Shown: positions 36,965-47,341, numbered from the stretch's first letter. The stretch: 64,000 nucleotides of DNA from Fischerella sp. CENA71 (GCA_024239075.1 JANBVI010000028.1:33020-97019), one strand, 5' to 3'. A program made the numbers and translations. The notes: generated by a model not told the origin, from the letters alone.

Positions 36965-38425
36965 ATGCAACGAGACCAAGAAAGTCATAATCACAATGAT
37001 AATTCAATTGATTCTACAGACAGCACTCCTGGGGTAAAAATGCAGCAGGAAGTTCCAACAAAAGAAGACATAATCACTTACTGGCAACCAAATCATAAGT
37101 TAAAAAATGGTCGCTATGTTATTAATAAGATTTTAGGTATAGGAGGATTTGGTATTGCCTACCTCGCTGAAGATGGAGAATTAAAACGGTCTGTTGTTAT
37201 CAAAACTCTAAATGAAAGAGTACAACGTGAACCTAATTTTGAAAAATTTAAGCAAGATTTTAAAAAAGAAGCACAAAGGTTGAGTCTATGTCACCACGAT
37301 AATGTAGTGCTAATTTACGATATGTTCGATGAAGGTCAGTTACCATGCATCGTAATGCAATACATCACTGGTGAAACTCTTGCTCATAGGTTGGAACGGG
37401 GTGTTGTAATAGAAGAAAATGAAGCTTTGGATTATATAGGTCAAATCGGTGCAGCACTAGAAATTGTTCATCAGAAAAGTTTAGTGCATAGAGACGTTAA
37501 ACCAGGAAATATAATGATTAAAGATGGTACAAATAGAGCAATACTAATTGATTTTGGCATCGCTCGAGAATTCCATCTCAAAGAAATTATAATTCAAACT
37601 ATTTTTGTTTCAGCAAGCTATGCACCACCAGAACAATACTTAGAAAATGTGAAAAAGGGGCCATATACAGATATTTACGCTTTAGCTGCAACTCTTTACG
37701 TTTTACTAACTAGACAAATTCCTGAAACTGCTGAAATCAGAGCTCGTCATATAGCAATTGGTCAAAAAGATCCTCTGAAGCCTCCATGTGAACTTAATCA
37801 TAATATAAGTGAGCAAGTAAACTATGCCATTATCGAAGGAATGAAATTACATCCTGATGAGCGTCCTCAAACAGTACAACAATGGTTAGATTTACTTTTA
37901 TCGCCAAATGGTGAAAATACTAGCCAACAGATGCACTCCATAAATCAAACTATAAATGAACCTAATGAATCACCATTTAATACAGAGGCTGATTTAACAA
38001 TTCAACCTACTGACTCACCAGATCATAATAGATCAAATATACCTCCGATTGCCAATGAAAATCCACCAGCCACTCCATCACAAACTCAAGAACGGCTATT
38101 AGGAGGAACCTTCATCGGTTTTACATACGGGTTGTTAACGTCTCCATTCGCAGCTTTCATTTTTGCACAGTGGATTATTACTGGTTTATGGATATTATTT
38201 ATTGTTGGTTTAATGTTTGCTGAATGTCGTGGTAGTTTTAATTTTTTATCTCGTAGAAATCTTAAATTTATGAGCATACTAGTCATAACGACATTTGTAC
38301 TAATTCTATTATTTTTTGGTGATTCTAAAGGAAAATTGGTTATTTTGGCTATGACAGTTTTTTCGACAGGCTTGAGTTTTTTATTAAAACTTATTATCCG
38401 GTATTTGAGAGTACCTCACTCGTAA
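36965..38425 (+). CDS. Membrane Ser/Thr protein kinase
   Basis: A 486-residue Hanks-type kinase from the ATG at 36965; a TTG at 36926 would add 13 residues. Gly-rich loop LGIGGFGIAYLAED (about 56-69), catalytic Lys in VVIKTL, HRDVKPGNIMI (about 175) and DFGIAR (about 196) are intact, as is APPEQY. A polar Asn/Pro/Thr-rich linker follows (about 315-375), then four membrane segments in the last 110 residues. Few extracytoplasmic residues follow, so the kinase may sense through a partner. Between an FHA regulator and a tethered binding protein on the same strand, it probably phosphorylates the former or its ligand. Confidence 0.9.
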   Translation: MQRDQESHNHNDNSIDSTDSTPGVKMQQEVPTKEDIITYWQPNHKLKNGRYVINKILGIGGFGIAYLAEDGELKRSVVIKTLNERVQREPNFEKFKQDFKKEAQRLSLCHHDNVVLIYDMFDEGQLPCIVMQYITGETLAHRLERGVVIEENEALDYIGQIGAALEIVHQKSLVHRDVKPGNIMIKDGTNRAILIDFGIAREFHLKEIIIQTIFVSASYAPPEQYLENVKKGPYTDIYALAATLYVLLTRQIPETAEIRARHIAIGQKDPLKPPCELNHNISEQVNYAIIEGMKLHPDERPQTVQQWLDLLLSPNGENTSQQMHSINQTINEPNESPFNTEADLTIQPTDSPDHNRSNIPPIANENPPATPSQTQERLLGGTFIGFTYGLLTSPFAAFIFAQWIITGLWILFIVGLMFAECRGSFNFLSRRNLKFMSILVITTFVLILLFFGDSKGKLVILAMTVFSTGLSFLLKLIIRYLRVPHS

Positions 38426-38651
38426 AGCCAAAGTTTACATATGCACTACGAAAAAACTTCTGAAATGAGGAAATTTCTATAGATAATTTTTCTTGTCTCA
38501 AGACAATAATATTACGTTATCAATTATCTATTTTTATAAAATTAATAATCCTCAAAAACAGATGTGCAGTTTTACTATATATTAATCGAGAACTAATTAA
38601 TAAGTAAAATTTTTATGTAAATCATAAAATAACCATTATTAAAAAAATGAT

Positions 38652-40178
38652 ATGTCCAGAAATAATGCTCAACCACCATTAATTATTAAATTATTAGCAT
38701 TTATGGCAGTAGTCATAGTTGTATTTTCTGGTGCTTATCTCATAAATTTATTACCAGAAACCCCAGAAAATCCTCCTTCTCCTTCTCCTACTCAAACTAC
38801 CAATATATCTGAACCCATATCTGATGAGATCAAAAACAGAATTAGTATTGGAGATAAAATTTTTTCTCAATATAATAAAGTTTCAGATTATATAAAAATT
38901 CAAAATCTTGCTTCAGTAAAAATGAAGGAAAAACAATATAATGAAGCTTATGATAATTTTAGAAAATTAAGAGATGAATATAAAACAACAGGCTCAAATG
39001 AATGTGCAGATCCAGAAACCTTGACTTACAAAAATAATGCTCTGATTGGTAATAATGAAGCATATACAATTGCTGTGGTGGTTTCGATTGAAGATTCAGA
39101 AGATCGCGCTTTAGAAATATTACGAGGTGTTGCTCAAGCTCAAGAAGAAATTAATAATGACCCACAAAAGATAAACGGTAAAAAACTTAGAGTAATTATT
39201 GCTAATGAAAAAGATAATGATAATGATCTTAGCTCAACTCAAAAAATAGCCGAAAATTTAGGTAGTACCGAAGATATTTTAGGAGTTGTTGGTCATTTCT
39301 CTTCTGGTAATACTGGAGTTGCAGCTGCTATATATCGTGTTCATAAATTAGTATCAATTTCCCCGACTAGTACTAAAGTGGATATTGCAAAGGATAACGA
39401 ATACTTTTTTCGTATTATTCCTGATAATAAAGCTGAGGCAGAAGCTTTAGCAAATTACATGTTTAATAATAATAAAATTGCTTCAAAGAAGGCAGCTATT
39501 TTATTTAAACAAGGAAATCCATTTAGTGATTCTCTTAAATCGGCATTTAGCAATGCTGTGACGAACAAAGGAGGAATTATTTTCAAGTCCTATGATATAA
39601 ATCAAAATCTTGTGGGTTCGGAAGTTTTAAAGGAGGTGAAAAATCCAGGTAATGTTCCTGTATTTATGCTGGCAAATACCAAGCAAGACCTACCAGACAT
39701 TATTTATAATTTGCAAGCAGAAGAATTTCAAAGTTTTTATTACTTAGGTGGAGATACTATCTACGATCCAAATTTGTTGAAAAATAAAGTCAAAAGATTA
39801 CGCAATGTAGTAATTGCAATCCCTTGGCACTATACTATTAATTCTGGAGAATCCAAGAAATTTGTTAATGACTCTTATAAGCTTTGGTGTCAGCCTAAAG
39901 ATAGCGAAGATAAAGTTACTTGGCGAACAGCTACTGCTTATGATGCGACAAAGCTTTTGATTGAAGCACTAAAAGAGAATCCCACTCGCAAAGGGGTAAA
40001 ACAGTACCTTTCTAGACTAAAAAACAGTGTTTCATATGATAAAGGAGTTACTGGACGCATAAAATTTAAGTCAAATGGCGATCGCGCTGGTGAAAGCAAG
40101 CTAGTGCAAATGGTACCAGATCAGAATTCGCCAGAAAAATATGTGTTCAAGTGTATCCAAGGTTGTGAAGGAAACTAG
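38652..40178 (+). CDS. Membrane-tethered periplasmic-binding-like protein
   Basis: A 508-residue protein with one N-terminal membrane segment (LLAFMAVVIVVFSGAYLINLL, about 12-34), a short Pro-rich spacer, a small helical region (about 60-115) and a Peripla_BP_6-type ligand-binding domain (about 130-490). Typical features are YTIAVVVSIEDSEDRALEILRGVAQAQEEIN, ILGVVGHFSSGNTGVAAAIY and SISPTSTKVD. The family binds amino acids or amides for ABC uptake, but no ABC genes are near. The anchor replaces a cleavable signal, suggesting a sensor or receptor role with the adjacent kinase. The codon use is AT-rich and Asn/Lys-heavy compared with the neighbours. Confidence 0.82.
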   Translation: MSRNNAQPPLIIKLLAFMAVVIVVFSGAYLINLLPETPENPPSPSPTQTTNISEPISDEIKNRISIGDKIFSQYNKVSDYIKIQNLASVKMKEKQYNEAYDNFRKLRDEYKTTGSNECADPETLTYKNNALIGNNEAYTIAVVVSIEDSEDRALEILRGVAQAQEEINNDPQKINGKKLRVIIANEKDNDNDLSSTQKIAENLGSTEDILGVVGHFSSGNTGVAAAIYRVHKLVSISPTSTKVDIAKDNEYFFRIIPDNKAEAEALANYMFNNNKIASKKAAILFKQGNPFSDSLKSAFSNAVTNKGGIIFKSYDINQNLVGSEVLKEVKNPGNVPVFMLANTKQDLPDIIYNLQAEEFQSFYYLGGDTIYDPNLLKNKVKRLRNVVIAIPWHYTINSGESKKFVNDSYKLWCQPKDSEDKVTWRTATAYDATKLLIEALKENPTRKGVKQYLSRLKNSVSYDKGVTGRIKFKSNGDRAGESKLVQMVPDQNSPEKYVFKCIQGCEGN

Positions 40179-40312
40179 CTGGGAGCATCCCCATTTTTGA
40201 AAAAACAAGAACGATCGCTCAATTTGATGATAGCGACTTCCAGGCGGGAGATTGTTAAAATTCTGATATCTTCATCACTACCTACGCAGAAAGCCTAAAA
40301 GAAGCGAGCGCT

Positions 40313-42469
40313 ATGTCTCAGTATCCTCAATTAGAAAAAACGCTGAAATATCACTTCGGTTACGATAACTTTCGCCCTGGACAAAAAGAAATTATCGAAA
40401 ATGCGCTTTCTAATCGGGATTTACTAATTATTATGCCCACAGGTGGCGGAAAATCACTATGCTTTCAACTACCTGCACTGATCAAAAAAGGTGTGACTGT
40501 GGTAGTGTCACCTTTAATTGCTTTAATGCAAGATCAAGTAGAAGCACTGCGAAAAAACGGTGTAGCAGCGACATTCCTCAATAGTAGTCTGAACTCTTAC
40601 CAGACGCGATCGCGTGAACAATACATCCTCCAAGGTAAAGTTAAATTACTCTACGTCGCCCCAGAACGTCTTGTCAGCGATAGATTTCTCCCATTTTTAG
40701 ATTTAATTCATCATGAAGTCGGTATTTCTGCATTTGCTATTGATGAAGCGCATTGCGTTTCTGAGTGGGGACACGACTTTCGCCCAGAATATCGCCAATT
40801 AATCATACTGCGAAAACGTTATGCTGATGTGCCGACTTGGGCGTTTACAGCCACCGCCACTGATCGCGTCCGTCATGATATTATCCAACAACTAGGGTTA
40901 AAAGATCCCAGTATTCACATCGCTAGCTTCAATCGCCAAAATCTTTATTACGAAGTTCGTCCCAAAAAAAAGAATGCTTACGCCGAACTCCTAGAACTCA
41001 TCCGTGATTCTCAAGGTTCGGGAATTATTTACTGTTTAACCCGCAAAAAAGTAGATGAAATCACCTTTAAACTCCAACATGATAAAATTTCTGCCCTACC
41101 TTACCATGCTGGTTTGACAGACGAAGAACGAAGTAAAAATCAAACTCGCTTTATTTGTGATGATGTGCGAATCATGGTAGCAACTATCGCCTTTGGGATG
41201 GGTATTAATAAACCAGATGTGCGGTTTGTGATTCACTTTGACATACCCCGTAACTTAGAAAGTTACTATCAAGAATCAGGTAGGGCGGGTAGAGATGGAG
41301 AAGCTTCACGTTGTACACTGTTTCTTAGTTATGCTGATGTCAAAATTATCGAATTTCTCATCAATCAAAAAAGTGAACCACAAGAACAGTTAATAGCCAA
41401 ACAACAATTGCGACAGATGATAGACTACGCTGAAGGTACAGACTGTCGTCGCACAATCCAACTTAGTTACTTTGGCGAACGTTTTCCGGGAAATTGTGAG
41501 AATTGCGATAACTGTCGCTATCCCAAACCAGTGCAAGATTGGACAGTGGAAGCGATGAAATTTCTCTCGTGTATCGCCCGTTGCAAAGAAAAATTTGGCA
41601 TGGGTCATATTATAGATGTGCTGCGGGGAGCGAAAACCCAGAAAATTGCCCAATACGAACACGAAAAACTTTCTACCTACGGTATCGGTAAAGATAAAAG
41701 TTTGGAAGAATGGCGAATGCTGGGACGTTCTTTGTTACATCAAGGTTTAGTAGAACAAAGTACTGATGGTTACGCCGTTTTAAAACTTAACGCCTTAAGT
41801 TGGGAAGTCATGCGACGACAGCGTACCGTTTCGATTGCTGTCACCGTCACCCAAAAGATCACTTGGACTGAAGATAATGCTAAAACTGTAGAATCAGAAA
41901 TGTTATTGCAGAGGTTGCGATCGCTACGGAAACAACTAGCAGATGAACAATCTGTTCCCCCTTATGTGATTTTTCCTGATTCGACTCTCAAATTAATGGC
42001 TCAAGTCAAACCCCAAACTAAAGACGCATTTAGTCAACTTTCTGGCGTAGGTAGCCATAAATTGAGTCAATATGGTGATCAATTTATTGCCGAAATCCGC
42101 GCATATTGCCAAGAAAACAATTCTCAAACACAAAAATTAAGCCTTCCATCTGCTTCTAGTTCGCTTTCTGCTACAGAATTACAAACCTTGCTGTTATATC
42201 AACAAGGTTTAAGTATCTCAGAAATTGCCGAAAAACGTAACCTGCGCTCAACAACAATTTTTAGTCACCTCTGCGATTTAATTGAAAAAAATCAACCCAT
42301 AGACTTGAATGATTTGGTAGCACCAGAAAAACAGCAAAAAATATTGCAAGTATTAGAAATACTAGGAGATATTGCCCTTACCCCAATTAAAGAATATCTT
42401 GGCGATAGTTATAGCTTTGAAGAAATTCGTCTAGTCAGAAGTAAGTGGCGAAAAAAGAGTCGTAAATAA
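40313..42469 (+). CDS. recQ: ATP-dependent DNA helicase RecQ
   Basis: A 718-residue 3'-5' DNA helicase acting in recombination and repair. Walker A MPTGGGKSLC is at residues 41-50, the DEAH box in AIDEAHCVSEWGHDFRPEY near 142, and the arginine-finger QESGRAGRDG motif is present. The zinc-binding cysteines (CRR...GNCENCDNC, about 375-402), RQC winged helix and HRDC domain (about 530-600) follow. An extra C-terminal helix-turn-helix (LSISEIAEKRNLRSTTIFSHL) makes it longer than the 609-residue E. coli protein, as in many Gram-positive and cyanobacterial forms. Convergent with the Wzc-like gene. Confidence 0.96.
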   Translation: MSQYPQLEKTLKYHFGYDNFRPGQKEIIENALSNRDLLIIMPTGGGKSLCFQLPALIKKGVTVVVSPLIALMQDQVEALRKNGVAATFLNSSLNSYQTRSREQYILQGKVKLLYVAPERLVSDRFLPFLDLIHHEVGISAFAIDEAHCVSEWGHDFRPEYRQLIILRKRYADVPTWAFTATATDRVRHDIIQQLGLKDPSIHIASFNRQNLYYEVRPKKKNAYAELLELIRDSQGSGIIYCLTRKKVDEITFKLQHDKISALPYHAGLTDEERSKNQTRFICDDVRIMVATIAFGMGINKPDVRFVIHFDIPRNLESYYQESGRAGRDGEASRCTLFLSYADVKIIEFLINQKSEPQEQLIAKQQLRQMIDYAEGTDCRRTIQLSYFGERFPGNCENCDNCRYPKPVQDWTVEAMKFLSCIARCKEKFGMGHIIDVLRGAKTQKIAQYEHEKLSTYGIGKDKSLEEWRMLGRSLLHQGLVEQSTDGYAVLKLNALSWEVMRRQRTVSIAVTVTQKITWTEDNAKTVESEMLLQRLRSLRKQLADEQSVPPYVIFPDSTLKLMAQVKPQTKDAFSQLSGVGSHKLSQYGDQFIAEIRAYCQENNSQTQKLSLPSASSSLSATELQTLLLYQQGLSISEIAEKRNLRSTTIFSHLCDLIEKNQPIDLNDLVAPEKQQKILQVLEILGDIALTPIKEYLGDSYSFEEIRLVRSKWRKKSRK

Positions 42470-42548
42470 ATAGGAAAGAAGCAGGGGGAAAGGTGGAGAT
42501 AGCGTTTGCGATCGCCAAACCAGTGACTTTGGACTACACTTTAATGGA

Positions 42549-44855
42549 TCAGAGTGCAGTGTTAGCGATGACACCAACTAAATTCAAGTTTTTCAAAATG
42601 TCTATCGCTTGAATTAAATCAGCTTGGGAAACTTTACCAACACGTGACACCATGATGATGCGATCGCACAAGGTTGCTAAAATTCTGGCGTCAACTGTCT
42701 TGAGAATTCCAGGAGCGTCGATTAATACTAAGTCGTAAGTCTGCTCAAATAACTCCAGTAGTTCTTTCATTCGTCCCGAACTGAGCAATTTGACTGGATC
42801 TTCTGCTGGGGAACCAGCTGTTAAAACATCAATTAGGGGGTGGACTGGTTGAATATAATCTTGCTCAGATGTATCGGTTTCATCAAGCAACAACAGAGAT
42901 AATCCCCAATCATTGGCAAGTTCCAAGGTTTTATGCAGACTCGGTTCTCGCAGATTGGCATCAATTAATAGTACCCGTTTATGCATACGAGCAGCACTTA
43001 CCGCCAGTCCTAAAGCAATGCTTGTCTTACCTTCTTTTGGTTGTGCGGATGTCAACATCACAGACTTGGAAGATGCAGAAGATGTGATAATTTGCAGGTT
43101 TTGATAAGCTATATCTAAGCATTCGTGGGATGGCCAAGCAGCATATACAGGTAGAGTTTTGGTATTAGATGTGTCTTTGTCTTGATCTTTGTGAGAGTGC
43201 CATATTTTTGGCAAGTTTAAAAGCCGTTTTTCACGACGGGGTTTTCTGAGTTTTGGAACTGTTGCTAGTAACCGCAGATGTGTCAGCTTTTGTAATTCTT
43301 GGGGAGAATAGACAACATCGTCAGATAATTCCCGCATGATCGCCGTTCCTACACTCAATAAAGGTGCAAGGATGATTCCTCCCAAAATAAATAATAAGCT
43401 GTTGCTACCTAAATCAGTTCCGCGTAAAGGTTCTTCCAAGACTTGTAAATCAGAGCCTGTTTGAGCAATTCTTAATCCTAAAGCCTGTTGTGCTGCGGTC
43501 ATTTGCTCAAGCTTTTTGCGATTTGCTTGTACTTCGGGTAACAAACGATTGTACTCGGAGATGAGACTGGGATACTTGCTGAGTTCTGAGCGAACTTGCT
43601 TTTCTGATTCCGTCAAACTTTGTTCATTAGCGCGTAGTCCCTCAGCAGTTGTTTGCACCTCAATTAATTGTTGCATGAGCTTTTGGTCAATTTCTCCTAG
43701 CAATCCTTGGATGAATTGGGGTTGTTCTGGAGAAGATTTTTCTTCTGCTAATGCTCGCTTCAGTACTTCCCACTTGCTTGAGTTTTCTAACTTACTGTCA
43801 GTTGTTTGTTTGGTTAAGTCTTTATTAGATAGCGATCGCTCAATTTCTTTTTGCAATAAATCTAGTTGACTTTGGTGCTGCTGAATTAAATTTTGAACTA
43901 CAGGAGAGTCATCTGTAAAGCGTTGACGTTCCTCACTCAAAGACAGTTCTGTTTTTTGAATTTCCTCCAGTAAGTTTTGATAGTTGTTCGACTGACTCAC
44001 AGGTGAGGGTGAAGGAAGAGGTATATTTTGAGGAGAATAAGCTATTTCCTTTTGCAGATTTTTATGACGCGCTTGGACATCTTGTAATTGAGCGCGAGTG
44101 GTTTGTAATTGCTTTTTAATTTCTGCCAGGTTTTCTAGGAGAATTTTACCTTGTACCTCTGGATCAATTAAATTGTACTTTTTGCGAAACTTTTCGAGAT
44201 TTCCCTCTGCTTGCTTGACTTCCTGCTTGATTTTAGTGAGGCGAGCATTAACAAAATTTAGTGCTTGATCAAGACGCTGTTGTCGTTGTTTAAACTCGTA
44301 ATCTTTGTATACCTTTTGCAGAGCTTGTAGAACTTTCTGTGCTTTTACCGGATCATTGCTCTCAAAGGAAAGCTCAAATACTTGTCCAAAAACTTGATTA
44401 GCTCCTCCTCCCGTATCGATAACAGTAATTGCTAAAGGTCTTTTCTGAGGATTTTTATGCCTACCTTTGATATCTTCAACTGTGAGGTCAGGATACTCAG
44501 AATGTAATGAATCTACAGCTTCTTGGATTAGCTTTGTGCTAAATATTAAACCAAATTGAGGATTGTATTCTACACCTTGTAAATTATATTCACCTGCATT
44601 TTTCTTTGTATTGATTGATATATTACTTGCTGTTTCAGCTTCAGATATATCAGAACCAATAAGTAACTGCATAGAGCTTTGGTATGTAGGTTTGGCTTTC
44701 AAAGCCAATAGACCTGCAACCGATATCACAACACAGGAAATTCCCAAAATTAAAAAGCGTCTACGAAACACAATTGTATAAATATGTTTGATATTAGCCG
44801 CATCTTTTTGGGAAACCAAAACCAATTTTCCTCTATCCCAACTAGTGTTATTCAC
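42549..44855 (-). CDS. Wzc/GumC-like polysaccharide co-polymerase with tyrosine-kinase-type ATPase
   Basis: A 768-residue inner-membrane protein for exopolysaccharide export. It has a Wzz-type N-terminal chain-length domain between two membrane segments (about 30-50 and 475-495), long periplasmic coiled coils, and a cytoplasmic BY-kinase-type P-loop domain. Walker A (SAQPKEGKTSIALG) is near residue 605, Walker A' (VLLIDANLREP, Asn replacing the usual Asp) near 632, and Walker B (LVLIDAPG) near 708. The C-terminus ends LVGVIANTAL without the tyrosine cluster that BY-kinases autophosphorylate, so it may not be an active tyrosine kinase. A GTG at 44855 with GGGGA eight bases upstream is preferred over the TTG at 44861. 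Confidence 0.88.
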   Translation of the reverse strand: MNNTSWDRGKLVLVSQKDAANIKHIYTIVFRRRFLILGISCVVISVAGLLALKAKPTYQSSMQLLIGSDISEAETASNISINTKKNAGEYNLQGVEYNPQFGLIFSTKLIQEAVDSLHSEYPDLTVEDIKGRHKNPQKRPLAITVIDTGGGANQVFGQVFELSFESNDPVKAQKVLQALQKVYKDYEFKQRQQRLDQALNFVNARLTKIKQEVKQAEGNLEKFRKKYNLIDPEVQGKILLENLAEIKKQLQTTRAQLQDVQARHKNLQKEIAYSPQNIPLPSPSPVSQSNNYQNLLEEIQKTELSLSEERQRFTDDSPVVQNLIQQHQSQLDLLQKEIERSLSNKDLTKQTTDSKLENSSKWEVLKRALAEEKSSPEQPQFIQGLLGEIDQKLMQQLIEVQTTAEGLRANEQSLTESEKQVRSELSKYPSLISEYNRLLPEVQANRKKLEQMTAAQQALGLRIAQTGSDLQVLEEPLRGTDLGSNSLLFILGGIILAPLLSVGTAIMRELSDDVVYSPQELQKLTHLRLLATVPKLRKPRREKRLLNLPKIWHSHKDQDKDTSNTKTLPVYAAWPSHECLDIAYQNLQIITSSASSKSVMLTSAQPKEGKTSIALGLAVSAARMHKRVLLIDANLREPSLHKTLELANDWGLSLLLLDETDTSEQDYIQPVHPLIDVLTAGSPAEDPVKLLSSGRMKELLELFEQTYDLVLIDAPGILKTVDARILATLCDRIIMVSRVGKVSQADLIQAIDILKNLNLVGVIANTAL

Positions 44856-44861
44856 AATCAA

Positions 44862-45956
44862 AATCCCCTATTTTGAAACACTATTTATTCAATCAAAAAT
44901 AAATGATTATTGATTGAACAAGATTAAATAGTAGGCTATTCTTTTCAACTATCACCTACTGAATAATTTATACTTTGATTTCTCGGAATAAAAATTTAAA
45001 GACATTCGCATTTCAGATATTAAAACTAATCACTGGATAAACAATCGTATTTAAATCTGAATTCACATTCATGTAAATAGGCATAAATCAGCAAAAGAAA
45101 GAAAATTGATAGTTGGTTGACAATTACAGCTATTTTTATTTCATCTCAACCTAAAGTGATAATCCTGATATCGTCAATCCTCTTAGTCAATCTTTACCAT
45201 TTCCTAATCAGGCAAAATTAGGATAAGTAATGAATTATGCTTTTGATTTTATACAGACTTTTTTATATTTTAATTACGGTAAAAATTTTGCTGAGATTGT
45301 GTTTCTACTATAGGTTGAATACTTTTAAACTTACTATTCGGATTTCTAGTCTAGTATATTAACAAACTTGATCATATCCAATCTAAATTTTAACTATAAA
45401 TCAAGTCATGAAGGTGAAATACTTATTATTTCAATCTTTATTAGCTTCAGCTTTCAATCACCACGGATTATTGTCAACCCTGATCAGTGAATAAATGACA
45501 ACATACACAAATTTGAATACTTCTTAAATCAACAACTGGGAATAGAGTGACTTTGTATAATCAGACCATTCCATAAAAGTCAGCAACGAATTAAACAAAT
45601 ATAATTTATCCCTAAACTTTGTATATTTAGTCTCAAACACAACAATTAAATTACCTAAAAAATATTATTTTATTTTTAAATAAAATTTAAAGATTATGTA
45701 AAATTACCAATTACCAACACAGGCAAATCATATAAGTATTCAAGCGGACATGATATGACTTAGCGTCTTGGTGTCTTGGTGAGTCCACTTGCGTCTTGGA
45801 CGCCACGTGCCACAACCGGAGGGAACTTGGCAAGGTGGCGTAGACGCGTAAGCGGCTTCTCTTAGAGTAGGGTGGTTAAATTAAGATTTATTGTTTCACC
45901 ACAGAGACACTAAGACACAAAGAAAACTATGCTTTGAAGGTTACAGCTAGGTCACT
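44862..45956. other. Long AT-rich intergenic region with dispersed repeats
   Basis: About 1.1 kb without a supported gene. The AT-rich stretch 44862-45720 has no long ORF; a 28-codon frame at 45408-45494 has no ribosome-binding site. Dispersed repeats occupy the part next to rnz: a copy of the AAGTATTCAAG...GACATGATATGA motif at about 45735-45765 and the GTAGACGCGTAAGCGGCTTC repeat at about 45838-45872. The region includes the promoter of the Wzc-like gene. Confidence 0.6.
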
Positions 45957-46928
45957 CTAACTTGATTGAGATGCAATTGTTGAAGTTAATTCTGCTTCTC
46001 GCCGTCTGGGTACTTCATAAATCATGAAATCATAAGCCATGCTTGTTTTAGGAAAAATAGCACGGGCTTCTTCGAGTAAATCTTTTAACTCTATGCCATT
46101 TCCAGGAGCATAACGAGGGCTAAAATGAGTCATGATTAAGCGATGCACCCCAGCAGCTAAGGCTGTTTGCGCTGCCATAGTAGATGTAGAATGTAAACGT
46201 TGAAAAGCCATCTCAGCATCTTGATGAGAAAAAGTAGCTTCGTGGATTAATACATCTGCATCCTGTGCTAATTCCACTGCATTCTCAGAATAAATTGTGT
46301 CTGTGCAGTAGGCTACTTTGCGTCCAATTTCTGTTGGACCAGTAAAATCTACGCCATTAAATACTCTTCCATCCGGTAGAGTAAGGGTTTCACCACGTTT
46401 GAGTTGACCATAAACGCGCCCAGGGGGAATTCCCATAGCTTTAGCTTTTTCAATATCAAAACGTCCCACTCGGTCTTTTTCTGCGACACGGTAGCCGAAG
46501 GTAGTAATACGATGATGTAAAGAATTACAGGTGACAGTAAACTCGTCATCTTCGTAAATTAACCCTGGACGGACAGCATGAACTTTGACAGGATAAGAAA
46601 AATGTGTGTGAGAGTAGCGCAAGGCTGATTGCAAATATTCATTCAATCCGGGTGGGCCATATATATCAATGTGTTCAACATTACCTGCTAAACCACAACT
46701 AGCCAGCAAACCCATTAAACCAAAGATGTGGTCGCCATGCATGTGAGTAATAAAAATTCGGGAGAGTTGGCTACTTTTAAGTTCACTCCGTAAAAGTTGG
46801 TGCTGAGTACCTTCGCCACAGTCAAATAGCCACAACTCTGCTCTTTGGGGTAATCTGAGAGCAACACTGGAAACATTACGCGATCGCGTTGGTACTCCGG
46901 AACTCGTCCCTAAAAATGTTATTTGCAC
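45957..46928 (-). CDS. rnz: Ribonuclease Z
   Basis: A 323-residue tRNA 3'-processing endonuclease of the metallo-beta-lactamase fold. The zinc-binding HMHGDH motif lies at residues 62-67, followed by the conserved [41 protein letters not shown] and MTHFSPRY segments. The ATG at 46928 starts [14 protein letters not shown], the standard N-terminus. It is on the same strand as the upstream GTPase/SrfB-like group but separated by about 120 bases and repeats, so co-transcription is uncertain. Confidence 0.96.
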   Translation of the reverse strand: MQITFLGTSSGVPTRSRNVSSVALRLPQRAELWLFDCGEGTQHQLLRSELKSSQLSRIFITHMHGDHIFGLMGLLASCGLAGNVEHIDIYGPPGLNEYLQSALRYSHTHFSYPVKVHAVRPGLIYEDDEFTVTCNSLHHRITTFGYRVAEKDRVGRFDIEKAKAMGIPPGRVYGQLKRGETLTLPDGRVFNGVDFTGPTEIGRKVAYCTDTIYSENAVELAQDADVLIHEATFSHQDAEMAFQRLHSTSTMAAQTALAAGVHRLIMTHFSPRYAPGNGIELKDLLEEARAIFPKTSMAYDFMIYEVPRRREAELTSTIASQSS

Positions 46929-47000
46929 AGCGTTATACCCGCCCTCCTTTAACCACTCACTGATATTTGGTGCTTCATCTTACTTATATAGTGGCACAGG

Positions 47001-47047
47001 ACTGACTTGAAAGTGGGTGTAAGGGTATAGGGGTGTAGGAGGAGTCC
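47001..47047. repeat. Copy of ACTGACTT/GGGTGTAAGGGTATAGGG repeat
   Basis: Second copy of the dispersed repeat at about 1233-1289, in the same orientation. It lies between rnz and the small ORF at 47053-47232. Confidence 0.55.
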
Positions 47048-47052
47048 TATTG

Positions 47053-47232
47053 TCATCGGGACTGTTTTACCAGTTTTCCCGTTTCGTCCTTGCTTGACTC
47101 AGCATGGTCATTTATTTTTGATTTGTCTTTGACAATAACGTTGACTCTCACACCGACGCCTTTTTTTACTAAGACGCGGACTTTAACAATAAGATTACCG
47201 ACTTTGACTAGAACCTCAACCTTAACCGGCAT
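47053..47232 (-). CDS. Small protein with alternating valine pattern (59 residues)
   Basis: A short ORF starting MPVKVEVLVKVGNLIVKVRVLVKK and ending in a polar tail. For about 36 residues, nearly every second residue is Val, Leu or Ile, with Lys/Arg between, the signature of an amphipathic beta strand or beta-hairpin. The DNA shows a matching six-base periodicity. No ribosome-binding site is evident before the ATG, so translation is not certain. It follows the 411-residue gene of the GTPase/SrfB-like group on the same strand by about 110 bases. No function is assigned. Confidence 0.5.
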   Translation of the reverse strand: MPVKVEVLVKVGNLIVKVRVLVKKGVGVRVNVIVKDKSKINDHAESSKDETGKLVKQSR

Positions 47233-47341
47233 GAGTTTTTTTATTAAAGGATTAAAAACATCCCTTTAAAGCTGGCATATATTAATTGGGTTATCAGTCC
47301 AATCTCATACAGTCGGTAAATTTGAAATTGTGATTCAAATG

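Noticed and set aside
45408-45494. 28-codon ORF resembling a signal peptide
   Set aside because: No ribosome-binding site, very short, in AT-rich DNA with no further support.
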